Shown one piece after another: positions 1-7,148 of a stretch of DNA of 17,858 nucleotides; position 1 is the stretch's first letter; each line of letters opens with the position of its first letter. A program made the translations under genes and the position numbers. The notes beneath the pieces are model-generated. The model was not told the origin of the DNA, made no database searches, and saw only the letters and a list, made by a program, of their open reading frames with translations. The stretch is from a bacterium (lineage in GTDB: Bacteria; Bacteroidota; Bacteroidia; Cytophagales; Thermonemataceae), in the NCBI GenBank assembly GCA_025362415.1, contig JANYGM010000048.1, positions 1 through 17,858 on the forward strand. The letters run 5' to 3'.

Positions 1-378
1 TATTTCCAGCGCACTATCAATACTAATCTTCAAATCTTCACTTTTCCAAGGTTTTGTGATGTATTGATGCACTCTTCCCTTGTTGATAGCTGCCACAATG
101 GCTTCCATATCAGAATAACCTGTAAGAATAATACGCATTACGTCAGGATATTGCCCTGCAATCTGCTCCAAAAACTCCACTCCCGTCACTTTGGGCATAC
201 GTTGGTCTGTAATGACTAATTGAATAGGATTTTGCTCCATTATTACACTCCCTTCCATAGCGGAGGTGGCAAGATAGATGTCATAATGCCTTCTAAACAC
301 AGATTTGAAGCTAACGAGGTTTTTAGGCTCGTCATCTATATAAAGAATTAGTTTTTTAGGTATATCTTCGTCTTGCAT
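1..378 (-). CDS. Response regulator, N-terminal receiver domain (partial, 3' end outside window)
   Basis: Reading the minus strand from the ATG at 378 gives 126 uninterrupted codons to the window edge, starting MQDEDIPKKLILYIDDEP. It is a CheY-like receiver domain. The acidic pocket is D15/D16 in YIDDEP, the phosphoacceptor is D58 in VITDQRMP, the switch threonine is T86 in ILTGYSD, and the conserved lysine is K109 in YITKPW. The TDQRMP and YITKPW signatures are typical of receivers that sit in front of an output domain, but that part lies outside the window, so the output cannot be named. The protein should be cytoplasmic and phosphorylated by a histidine kinase that is not visible here. It is divergent from folK across a 176-bp gap and is probably unrelated to the polysaccharide genes. 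Confidence 0.9.
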   Translation of the reverse strand, partial: MQDEDIPKKLILYIDDEPKNLVSFKSVFRRHYDIYLATSAMEGSVIMEQNPIQLVITDQRMPKVTGVEFLEQIAGQYPDVMRIILTGYSDMEAIVAAINKGRVHQYITKPWKSEDLKISIDSALEI

Positions 379-554
379 TTAGCTATCTTAAAAGATTTTT
401 AGGGAGTTACTATTATGATTGTAAGGATTTTAAACGCATTTTAAAGACTTATTTTAGTAAATCCGTACAATTTTTTCTGTAAAATACGTATTTTTTGTTT
501 TATTAGGTTAATTTTGAGAAAAAAAGTTCAAAATATTTTTACAATATTGTCAAA
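379..554. promoter_or_regulatory. Divergent intergenic region between response regulator and folK
   Basis: This AT-rich spacer must hold the start signals of both flanking genes. On the plus strand TAATTTTG at 509-516 matches the Bacteroidota -7 element TAnnTTTG and lies about 40 bp before the folK ATG. No TTTG sits 19-21 bp upstream of it, so the match is weak. A perfect 14-bp palindrome, AAAATACGTATTTT, occupies 481-494 and could be an operator, although short palindromes are expected by chance in DNA this AT-rich. I see no convincing promoter for the response regulator. Confidence 0.3.
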
Positions 555-1073
555 ATGCCACTTGTTTATCTTTCTCTTGGTTCTAATATAGGAAAAAATA
601 TCAAAGATATTGCTAAAAATCTTGCTAATGCTTGTCTGTGTTTGGAGGAAAAAGTAGGCGAAATTATATTAAAATCTAGCTTTTATCAAACAAAAGCGTG
701 GGGCGTAGAAAATCAAGCGGATTTTTGTAACCAAATCATACTAATTAGTACGAATTTGATGCCTGAAACGCTTTTAAAAGTGATTTTGGAGATAGAATTA
801 TCTTTGGGAAGAGTGCGCAAAGTGCGTTGGGGTGAGAGAATTATTGATATAGATATTATTTATTTTGATGAAATGATAATAAATGAGGTAATAAATGATA
901 ATTTTGGGGAAATTTTGCTTATAGTGCCGCATCAACGTATGCAAGAACGCCTTTTTGTGCTTATACCTTTGGCAGAAATTGCACCAGATTTTGTTCATCC
1001 AATACTAAAAAAGACAAATAAACAGCTTTTAAGCAACTGTAATGATGTTTTGGAAGTAAATATTTATGAATAA
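555..1073 (+). CDS. folK: 2-amino-4-hydroxy-6-hydroxymethyldihydropteridine pyrophosphokinase (HPPK)
   Basis: HPPK transfers pyrophosphate from ATP to 6-hydroxymethyl-7,8-dihydropterin in folate biosynthesis, in the cytoplasm. The 172-residue length is normal for the family. The hallmarks appear in order: YLSLGSNIG near residue 5, the pterin-pocket segment WGVENQADFCNQ around 49-60, the ATP/Mg segment ELSLGRVRKVRWGERIIDID around 81-100 with the two metal-binding aspartates in DIDI, and VPHQRMQERLFVLIPLAEIAP towards the end. No Shine-Dalgarno is visible before the ATG, as is usual in this genome type. Nothing links it to the polysaccharide cluster; it is a housekeeping gene at the border. A second in-frame stop follows at 1098. 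Confidence 0.96.
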   Translation: MPLVYLSLGSNIGKNIKDIAKNLANACLCLEEKVGEIILKSSFYQTKAWGVENQADFCNQIILISTNLMPETLLKVILEIELSLGRVRKVRWGERIIDIDIIYFDEMIINEVINDNFGEILLIVPHQRMQERLFVLIPLAEIAPDFVHPILKKTNKQLLSNCNDVLEVNIYE

Positions 1074-1120
1074 TACAAGTTGCCACAGATGCACAGATAA
1101 ATACAAATAGATAATTTATT

Positions 1121-1393
1121 CAATTATAACAAAAAAGATACTAATTATAACGAAATACATACTAATTATAACAAAAAAGATACAACTGATAACAAAATAC
1201 ATACTAATTATAACAAAAAAGATACAACTGACAACAAAATATATACTAATTATAACAAAAAAGATACAACAAATAGTAAAATACATACAAATCACAACAA
1301 AATACATATAACAGGTAACAAAAAGTATATAATTGACAATAAAATAGTATTAAAGCATAAAAAAAATCATACAACTGACAATAAAAACACATA
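1121..1393. repeat. Minisatellite: 13 tandem units of 21 bp with a 42-bp higher-order repeat
   Basis: Thirteen 21-bp units run head to tail. Units 3, 5 and 7 are identical, and unit 1 differs from them by one base; all begin yAATTATAAC. Units 4 and 6 begin AACTGAyAAC, so the left part is a 42-bp dimer repeated four times. Units 9-13 are increasingly diverged, so the array is most uniform on its left. Each 21-mer splits into three heptamers (for example AACTGAC, AACAAAA, TACATAC), echoing the AACTCAC heptamers just downstream. Because 21 is a multiple of three, some frames stay open. One gives a minus-strand peptide rich in I, F, V and Y, and a plus frame from 1101 to 1400 has no ATG. Neither looks like a real gene. 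Function is unknown; the tract fills the gap between folK and the transporter. Confidence 0.92.
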
Positions 1394-1402
1394 TAAATAG
1401 AT

Positions 1403-1437
1403 AACTCACAACTCACAATTTACAACTCACAACTCAT
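1403..1437 (+). repeat. Heptanucleotide array AACTCAC x5 before transporter start
   Basis: Five heptamers run in perfect register: AACTCAC, AACTCAC, AATTTAC, AACTCAC, AACTCAT. The array ends 6 bp before the transporter ATG, so it occupies the position of the ribosome-binding region and 5' leader. Changes in copy number would alter the leader or the promoter-to-start spacing but not the reading frame. The consensus resembles the ACGCAAC array at the right end of the window (rotated, AACACGC against AACTCAC, 5 of 7 identical). Confidence 0.85.
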
Positions 1438-1443
1438 AAAAAA

Positions 1444-2712
1444 ATGTCCGACAAACTCACTGCTCAAAAATCTATATTGCCTCCTATTGTTGTAATGGGC
1501 GTTTTCTTTGCTATTTTTGGTTTTATTACATGGCTGAATAGCGTGCTTATTCCATACCTTAAAATAGCCTGTGAGCTAAGTCAAACTTCACAATACGAAC
1601 AGTATTTAGTTACGTTTGCGTTTTTCATTTCTTATACAATAATGGCTTTGCCAGCGTCTTTTTTACTAGAAAAAACAGGTTTTAAGCGTGGAATGGTGAT
1701 TGGTTTGGTAATTATTGCTGTTGGTTGTCTTACTTTTATTCCTGCGGCACAAAGTAGAACTTTTAGTATATTTTTGATAGGGATTTTTATACAAGGTGCA
1801 GGTTTGGCACTTTTGCAGACTGCCGTAAATCCTTATGTAGCGGTCTTGGGTGCGCCTGAAAGTGCCGCACAACGCATCAGTATTATGGGCATTTGCAACA
1901 AACTGGCTGGGATTATTGCGCCACCTTTGATGGGTTATATTCTTTTGAAAGATACGGATAAATTAGAAGCAAGTTTGAAAGAACTTTCTAGAGGTATGCA
2001 AGTAGAAAAACTGCAATTACTGGCTGATAAGGTCATTTTGCCCTACGGAATACTGACTGTTTTTATACTTTTGATAGCTTCGCTACTGTATTTTATCCAT
2101 TTGCCCGAAATTAGCCTAAATAAGACTGACGAAAGTACAAAAAACATACAAGAAAGTACAAAAACTTCTATTTTTCAGTTTCCAAGTGTGTTTTTGGGGG
2201 CGTTGGCTATTTTCTTTTATGTGGGCGCAGAGGTGATTGTAGGCGACACTATCATTACGTATGCAAAAAGCCTAAAATTTACGGCAGAACAGGCTAATTT
2301 TTTCCCATCTTTGGCACTTGTGGCAATGCTTGTGGGTTATGTTTTGGCAATTTTTTGTATTCCAAAATATATTTCTCAAGAAAAATCATTGATTGTTTGT
2401 TGTGTTTTGGGGATTTTGTTGATGTTTGGGGCGGTTTTTTTGAATGGAGAGATGTCTATTTATGCTTTGGCGTTGCTTGGTTTGGCAAATTCTGTGATGT
2501 GGCCTGCTATATTTCCTTTGGGCATAGCAAAACTTGGTAAATTCACTGAAAAAGGCTCTGCCATTATGATAATGGGCATTTCTGGAGGAGCATTTTTGCC
2601 TTTGATTTATGGATATTTGGCAACAAATTATGGACTTCAAGCAGGTTATTGGGTACTTTTGCCTTGTTATTTGTACATTTTGTATTTTGCGGTGGCTGGA
2701 TATAAGAAATAA
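1444..2712 (+). CDS. Sugar MFS transporter, FucP/NagP (FHS) family
   Basis: This 422-residue polytopic inner-membrane protein, with about 12 hydrophobic segments, should import a sugar by proton symport. The N-terminal half has FGFITWLNSVLIPYL, the loop LLEKTGFKRGMVIG and the family signature QTAVNPYVAVLGAPESAAQR near residues 121-140, followed by ISIMGICNKLAGIIAPPLMG. The NPYVAVLG-x-PESA stretch is characteristic of FucP/GluP transporters. The RISIMGICNK variant is the one I recall from N-acetylglucosamine (NagP-type) members, so GlcNAc is a plausible but unproven substrate. A hydrophilic central loop (about residues 222-242, rich in K, S, T and E) separates the halves. No Bacteroidota-type promoter is visible in the 370 bp upstream, which are mostly repeats. 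Transcription may come from the folK side. A strong hairpin terminator follows the stop codon. Confidence 0.9.
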   Translation: MSDKLTAQKSILPPIVVMGVFFAIFGFITWLNSVLIPYLKIACELSQTSQYEQYLVTFAFFISYTIMALPASFLLEKTGFKRGMVIGLVIIAVGCLTFIPAAQSRTFSIFLIGIFIQGAGLALLQTAVNPYVAVLGAPESAAQRISIMGICNKLAGIIAPPLMGYILLKDTDKLEASLKELSRGMQVEKLQLLADKVILPYGILTVFILLIASLLYFIHLPEISLNKTDESTKNIQESTKTSIFQFPSVFLGALAIFFYVGAEVIVGDTIITYAKSLKFTAEQANFFPSLALVAMLVGYVLAIFCIPKYISQEKSLIVCCVLGILLMFGAVFLNGEMSIYALALLGLANSVMWPAIFPLGIAKLGKFTEKGSAIMIMGISGGAFLPLIYGYLATNYGLQAGYWVLLPCYLYILYFAVAGYKK

Positions 2713-2716
2713 AATA

Positions 2717-2761
2717 AAAATCTCTCCAAAATATACTAAAAAGGTATTTTGGAGAGATTTT
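2717..2761. terminator. Bidirectional hairpin terminator between convergent genes
   Basis: A perfect 17-bp inverted repeat (2717-2733 with 2745-2761; left arm AAAATCTCTCCAAAATA) encloses an 11-base loop. It begins five bases after the transporter stop and ends 13 bases after the stop of the convergent glycosyltransferase. The arms start with A's and finish with T's, so the hairpin resembles an intrinsic terminator in both directions. Confidence 0.88.
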
Positions 2762-2774
2762 GTTACGATGTTAT

Positions 2775-3515
2775 TTAGTCTTTTACTTTTTTGTAATCTC
2801 CGCGTGAAAAAAATTTTTCTATCAAACAATATAATAAGATAAAAAAATACCTACTTCCCATTTCTTTTATTTTAAGTTTTGATTCTCCTGCTTTTCTATT
2901 TCTCCAAGAATTAGGCAAAACTGCATAAGAATATCCTCTTACGATAGATTTGAGAGGCAATTCTAGTGTAAGATTAAAGTGTGACGCAAGGAAAGGCTTA
3001 ATGCCATCAATAGTTGTCTTTTTATATAGTTTAAAAGCATTAGTGCAGTCATTATAGCGTATTCCCATACTTACACGCACAATGAAATTAGCTAACCTAT
3101 TGATGTATAATTTAGTTTTTGGGTAATCAATTACTTTTCCGCCTTTGATAAATCTGCTACCAAACACACAATCTACATTAGTTTCTATCATTTTTTTGTA
3201 GAATAAAACAAGTTCTTCCGCATCGTCAGATAAATCAGCCATCATAATAGCCACACAATCACCCTTAAAACGCTCCAAACCGTACCTAATAGCATATCCA
3301 AAGCCATTAGGACCTAAATTAGTGTAATAGATAAGTGTGGGAGTAGTTTTTTGTAATTCTTTTAAAATATTTTCTGTATTATCCTTTGAATTATCATTGA
3401 TTACTAAAATCTCGTGAGGGATATGGTATTTTTCAAGTGTTTGATAAAGCGTTGTGATAGTTTCAATAATAGAGCCTTCTTCGTTGTAGGCAGGAATAAC
3501 AATACTTAATTTCAT
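2775..3515 (-). CDS. Glycosyltransferase family 2, DPM1-like (polyprenyl-phosphate sugar synthase type)
   Basis: This 246-residue GT-A fold enzyme has the layout of dolichyl-phosphate-mannose synthase relatives: LSIVIPAYNEEGSI at 3-16, VINDNSKDNT at 38-47, the nucleotide/metal site MMADLSDD at 91-98 and VFGSRFIKGG at 117-126. The C-terminal part WRNRKAGESKLKIKEMG is typical of the family. It probably moves a sugar from a nucleotide donor to a polyprenyl phosphate at the cytoplasmic face. The canonical DAD metal motif reads MAD here (M92 in place of the first Asp), with extra acidic residues D97 and D98. It is the last gene of a leftward operon, 45 bp after the large membrane protein at 3561-5900, which may use its product. 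The sugar and lipid substrates are not predictable from the sequence. Confidence 0.88.
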   Translation of the reverse strand: MKLSIVIPAYNEEGSIIETITTLYQTLEKYHIPHEILVINDNSKDNTENILKELQKTTPTLIYYTNLGPNGFGYAIRYGLERFKGDCVAIMMADLSDDAEELVLFYKKMIETNVDCVFGSRFIKGGKVIDYPKTKLYINRLANFIVRVSMGIRYNDCTNAFKLYKKTTIDGIKPFLASHFNLTLELPLKSIVRGYSYAVLPNSWRNRKAGESKLKIKEMGSRYFFILLYCLIEKFFSRGDYKKVKD

Positions 3516-3560
3516 TTTATGGGGTTATTTTATAGATTTTTTGCAATTTTCTTATCCACT

Positions 3561-5900
3561 TTACTGGCTTATTTCCTTGAATATAACAGAAAAATCATTT
3601 TTAAATTCCTTATATGTTTTATTTGCAGAAGTTTTTCTATTTTCATTTTTACCATATTGCGTGTAATGGTCAAAACCAGAAGTAAAAGCCTTTTCTTTGA
3701 TGGCGTTGGCAACATCTTTGTGATAACTTACATAAAATTCTTCATTAAATTCCTCTTCTAAATCTGCTCCATCAATTTTAAAAGCTACTATTTTTTGGTT
3801 AAGTAATCCAAAAGATTTAAAAAAAACATACGCATCAACATCAGAAAGCACTTTTTTGTTGATAAGCACACCCCCATTGATGATTGGTAATACGCATTTA
3901 AAACTTGCTTCTTGTCCATTTTCAAATCTAAAAGAAACACTTAAATAATCAGGTCTATACAAAAAACGCCCTATTTTGCCTTTCAAATTGTAGCGAATAT
4001 CCGTATAGGCATAAATAGGCTTTTCACTTGCAGGAATAGCTATCCATTCGCTCATTTGGGCGGTTTTTGTGCTGATTATTTTTGCAATAGTTTTTTTAGG
4101 AGTATTTTTTTTAGTAAAAACAATGCTTGTCTCGCCAGTTCTTTGCCCTTCAAAAAAACCAATATTTTTATAGTAATCAAAAGCATTTTTGCTTTTTTTG
4201 TCTATCATTCCTTGATTGACAGATGCGTTTACGTATCTGTAAAAACCTTCATCAAAATAGAAATCATAGAAATTCCCTATTTTATTGTTTTTGATGCCTT
4301 CTTTGAGAAAGTGATTATACAAATTCTCTTTAGAAATATTTTTTAAACTATCTGGGTATTGTTTCCTATAAAAATCCGCCTCAAAAAGTGTATCTTTTGG
4401 AAAAGTAATAGTATAATTTTCTAAGAGTGCTATTTTTGTGTGCGTTTCGTCCCAAAATGGATAACGAGCATCAATGGAATTGAAGGAAAAAAGCACTTTT
4501 TCTGGAGCTGATGCGCTCATATATTTGTCATAATTCTTTTTATCTAAATAGGAATTGTAGCTTGCATAAGATTGTATGGTTGGTCTTGGATTGTAGTTTA
4601 AGTTGTTACAAAGCAAATATGAGACTTCCCAAGGCATAATATCTACTGTTTTTTTGCCAATATTTTCTTTCAAAAATGTTGTGTCTAGTTTCCTGCTGGT
4701 ATAAAACCAACTTGTATCAGCTTTATAATCAGTATTTAACATATCAGAAAGATATTTTTTAGTATTTTTTATTTTAGCCGTCCAGTTGATATACTGGCAT
4801 CTAGTTTGAAGGGAGAGAATTAAAAGAAAAGCAAGTGCAAAAAAGCCATATTTTTGTGTTTTTTGCGAACCAAAAACGACTACCAAACTAGCAAATAATG
4901 GTGCAAATTGCAAAAACGTAAAAATGTGCGCATAATCAGCACGCACAAAACTTTGCTTAAATAAGATATACAACGCCCCTGAAATCACCGCAGACAAGAA
5001 GAAATTAAAATATAAATATTTTTTATCTAAATATTTACCTTCTTTTCTCTCTGCTAAAATGCACAAAATACTTACAACAAACACACCCAAAAAAGCCATT
5101 GTAGGATAGAAAATAAACCAATTTTGCATATCTTTCATATTGAGATGTAGAAACATAGCATCATTGTAAGCATTGATGGTTTGCAAACCGCCCAAAGTAT
5201 AATCCAAAAGTGAAATATTGAATAAAAGAGTGCTTAGACAGAATAGTAAAACATAAATAAGGAAAGAAATGCCTAATTTTTTCCTAGAAAAATCAGTAAA
5301 AAAAAGCAAATAAAAATGTGTCAATATCAAAACAAAAACAGCTATCACACCTGCATTGAGTTTCATATAAAACAAAATGATACTTAAAAGCTGAGAATTA
5401 GCCAATACCCAAATTTTTGATGTTTTTAGGAAGTAGAAAACCATAAATAAATATGCCCAAAACCATATCATCACCAAATCATAAGTATAAAAATCACCTA
5501 AAATATAAATAATGAAACTACCTAAAATAAGCGTTTTTAGGAACAGTTTTTTAGAGAAACTCTGGAACAAAACAACGGCAATAGGAAACAACAAATTGGC
5601 TATTAAAAGCATATCTAAGGCAAAAATAGCCCACTTACTCACACCTACGGGCAGGCGTGTGATGATGTAGCCCAACGGACCATACGTGAAGATAAAATCT
5701 TGCCCAAAAATCATTTTATTTTTTATGGCAAGATGCAGCGCAATCTGCCAAGAAGGGTCTAATCCTGGCACTATAGGATTAAAAACCGTATTTGGAAGCA
5801 GAAAAAAAGCAACGACAAGCAGTAAAATAATGATGCTTATTGTTTGCAGAAGTGGCTTATATTGTGTAGTTGTACTTATTATTTTTTGCGAAAAAGTCAT
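3561..5900 (-). CDS. Large polytopic membrane protein, GT-C-like, with three FDxxFY...HYxxxG modules
   Basis: The 779-residue protein has roughly ten to twelve membrane segments in residues 18-370 and a large C-terminal part that is presumably extracytoplasmic. The first loop holds PGLDPSWQIALHLA and FGQDFIFTYGPLGYI (45-79). I recall this signature from uncharacterised GT39/GT-C-like proteins of polysaccharide loci. The segments NYNPRPTIQSYASYNSYL (435-452) and SIDARYPFWDE (475-485) fit the same family. Three copies of a short module follow, with the pattern F-x-E/A-x-FY ... HY/YY/HF-x-x-x-G-x-x-x-x: residues 506-543, 549-588 and 718-757. The first two sit before, and the third after, a probable beta-rich domain (615-712). 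The protein is 15 bp downstream of the epimerase gene and 45 bp upstream of a DPM1-like GT2, in one operon. A role as a periplasmic-side glycosyltransferase using a lipid-linked sugar is inference. Confidence 0.72.
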   Translation of the reverse strand: MTFSQKIISTTTQYKPLLQTISIIILLLVVAFFLLPNTVFNPIVPGLDPSWQIALHLAIKNKMIFGQDFIFTYGPLGYIITRLPVGVSKWAIFALDMLLIANLLFPIAVVLFQSFSKKLFLKTLILGSFIIYILGDFYTYDLVMIWFWAYLFMVFYFLKTSKIWVLANSQLLSIILFYMKLNAGVIAVFVLILTHFYLLFFTDFSRKKLGISFLIYVLLFCLSTLLFNISLLDYTLGGLQTINAYNDAMFLHLNMKDMQNWFIFYPTMAFLGVFVVSILCILAERKEGKYLDKKYLYFNFFLSAVISGALYILFKQSFVRADYAHIFTFLQFAPLFASLVVVFGSQKTQKYGFFALAFLLILSLQTRCQYINWTAKIKNTKKYLSDMLNTDYKADTSWFYTSRKLDTTFLKENIGKKTVDIMPWEVSYLLCNNLNYNPRPTIQSYASYNSYLDKKNYDKYMSASAPEKVLFSFNSIDARYPFWDETHTKIALLENYTITFPKDTLFEADFYRKQYPDSLKNISKENLYNHFLKEGIKNNKIGNFYDFYFDEGFYRYVNASVNQGMIDKKSKNAFDYYKNIGFFEGQRTGETSIVFTKKNTPKKTIAKIISTKTAQMSEWIAIPASEKPIYAYTDIRYNLKGKIGRFLYRPDYLSVSFRFENGQEASFKCVLPIINGGVLINKKVLSDVDAYVFFKSFGLLNQKIVAFKIDGADLEEEFNEEFYVSYHKDVANAIKEKAFTSGFDHYTQYGKNENRKTSANKTYKEFKNDFSVIFKEISQ

Positions 5901-5915
5901 AAATTAGGTGTTTAC

Positions 5916-6977
5916 TTATGCTCTTTGGCGCATACTGTCAAAAATTTGTGTTAGTGTGGTTTTTATGTCATATTCCCAATGCCAAGCAGGATAATGTGCC
6001 TTAAATTTGCTCAAATCACTTATCCACCAGATATGGTCGCCTATTCTGTTGTCTTCAGAATAGCTATAATTCATTTTATTTCCTGTAATTTCCTCACACA
6101 TTTGCACCCCTTCCAGCATAGAACAGTTAGCAAAACGCCCTCCACCTACGTTATATACCTCGCCAGCACGAGGATTTTGATAAAAATGCCAGAAAATATT
6201 GATAAGGTCTTGGCTATGAATATTATCTCTCACTTGCTTACCTTTATAGCCAAAAATAGTGTAATGATTGCCATTAATGGCACATTTCATCAAATAACTC
6301 AAAAATCCGTGTAATTGTGCGCCTGAATGATTAGGACCAGTAAGGCAACCACCTCTAAAAACGCCCGTTTTCATTCCAAAATAACGCCCATATTCTTGCA
6401 CCAAAATATCAGCAGCTACTTTAGATGCACCAAAAAGCGAGTGTTTACTATGGTCTATGCTCATATTTTCATCTATTCCGTTGGCAAAATAGGCGTGTTC
6501 GGGCGCAATTTCCCATCTTTTTTCAAGTTCCTGCAAAGGAAGTGCATTAGGGGTATCTCCATAGACTTTATTGGTAGAAGTGAATATAAAAACGGCATCA
6601 GGGCAGTGCAAACGTGTCATTTCTAACATATTGAGCGTACCAGTTGCATTGACAGAAAAATCTGTAAAAGGCTCTTTTGCTGCCCAGTCGTGGCTTGGTT
6701 GCGCTGCTGTATGTATAACAAGCTGAATATCAGTTTTATATTCAGAAAATATTTTTTCTAAATCTTTTACTTCTCTGATGTCGGCATCATAATGCTTATA
6801 ATTACTAAATTTTTCTTGCAGTTTTTTCTTATTCCAATCCACTGATGCTTCTTCACCAAAAAAATACTGTCTCAAATTATTGTCTATGCCAATAATGAGG
6901 TCAAATTTATCTGCAAAAAAACTCACAGACTCACTCCCAATAAGCCCTGCTGAACCAGTGATAAGTGCTATTTTCAT
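5916..6977 (-). CDS. NAD-dependent epimerase/dehydratase, CDP-paratose 2-epimerase-like
   Basis: This 353-residue extended SDR acts on a nucleotide sugar in the cytoplasm. It has the Rossmann glycine motif GSAGLIGS at 8-15, D-binding segment IDNN at 31-34, DADIRE at 64-69, HTAAQPSHDW at 89-98 and FTSTNKVYGD at 132-141. Later come GKQVRDNIHSQDL at 246-258 and EVYNVGGG at 273-280. STNKVYGD together with GKQVRD is typical of the CDP-paratose/tyvelose 2-epimerase branch. The catalytic YxxxK is altered: the segment reads SLFGASK (180-186), so F182 stands where the Tyr should be and K186 is kept. I recall SLFGASK in other members of this subgroup, so it may be a family trait and not an error. It is the first gene of the leftward operon and divergent from another epimerase (7149-8216) that keeps the Tyr. 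The exact substrate is unknown. Confidence 0.85.
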   Translation of the reverse strand: MKIALITGSAGLIGSESVSFFADKFDLIIGIDNNLRQYFFGEEASVDWNKKKLQEKFSNYKHYDADIREVKDLEKIFSEYKTDIQLVIHTAAQPSHDWAAKEPFTDFSVNATGTLNMLEMTRLHCPDAVFIFTSTNKVYGDTPNALPLQELEKRWEIAPEHAYFANGIDENMSIDHSKHSLFGASKVAADILVQEYGRYFGMKTGVFRGGCLTGPNHSGAQLHGFLSYLMKCAINGNHYTIFGYKGKQVRDNIHSQDLINIFWHFYQNPRAGEVYNVGGGRFANCSMLEGVQMCEEITGNKMNYSYSEDNRIGDHIWWISDLSKFKAHYPAWHWEYDIKTTLTQIFDSMRQRA

Positions 6978-7035
6978 AAAATGTTGTTGTATAAATGTTG
7001 CTTAAAGATATTAACTAAATAGTTATAAGTTTGGA

Positions 7036-7043
7036 CAAAATTA
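7036..7043 (-). promoter_or_regulatory. Candidate -7 element for the leftward epimerase operon
   Basis: On the minus strand this reads TAATTTTG, matching the Bacteroidota -7 consensus TAnnTTTG, about 58 bp before the ATG at 6977. No TTTG lies 19-21 bp further upstream, so only half of the promoter is recognisable. Confidence 0.35.
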
Positions 7044-7085
7044 GTAAAATATTTTTAATTATAGATGGGAAATATAAAATTATTG

Positions 7086-7093
7086 TACTTTTG
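7086..7093 (+). promoter_or_regulatory. Candidate -7 element for the rightward epimerase gene
   Basis: TACTTTTG, followed by C, matches the TAnnTTTG(C) -7 element. It lies 55 bp before the ATG at 7149. A start at 7065 would place this promoter inside the coding region, which supports the downstream start. No clear -33 TTTG is present. Confidence 0.4.
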
Positions 7094-7148
7094 CAAATAT
7101 TTCAAGCTAAAACTAGCTAACAAACGAGAATATAAAAAACATATTGAT

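Noticed and set aside
481..494. Perfect palindrome AAAATACGTATTTT as an operator
   Set aside because: Short palindromes made mostly of A and T are frequent by chance in this DNA, and there is no second copy or known regulator motif to support it.
1116..1307. Minus-strand open frame of 63 codons rich in I, F, V and Y
   Set aside because: It is the translation of the 21-bp tandem repeat. The period is a multiple of three, so stop-free frames arise automatically, and other frames across the array are open too.
1121..1393. CRISPR array
   Set aside because: The 21-bp units are contiguous with no unique spacers, and no cas genes are nearby.
2386..2829. Minus-strand open frame of 147 codons
   Set aside because: It lies antisense to the transporter and crosses the terminator hairpin; its translation has no recognisable domain.
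4056..4346. Plus-strand open frame of 96 codons, and similar frames at 3519-3761, 5686-5907, 5979-6314 and 6327-6626
   Set aside because: All are antisense to well-supported genes and show no domain signature.
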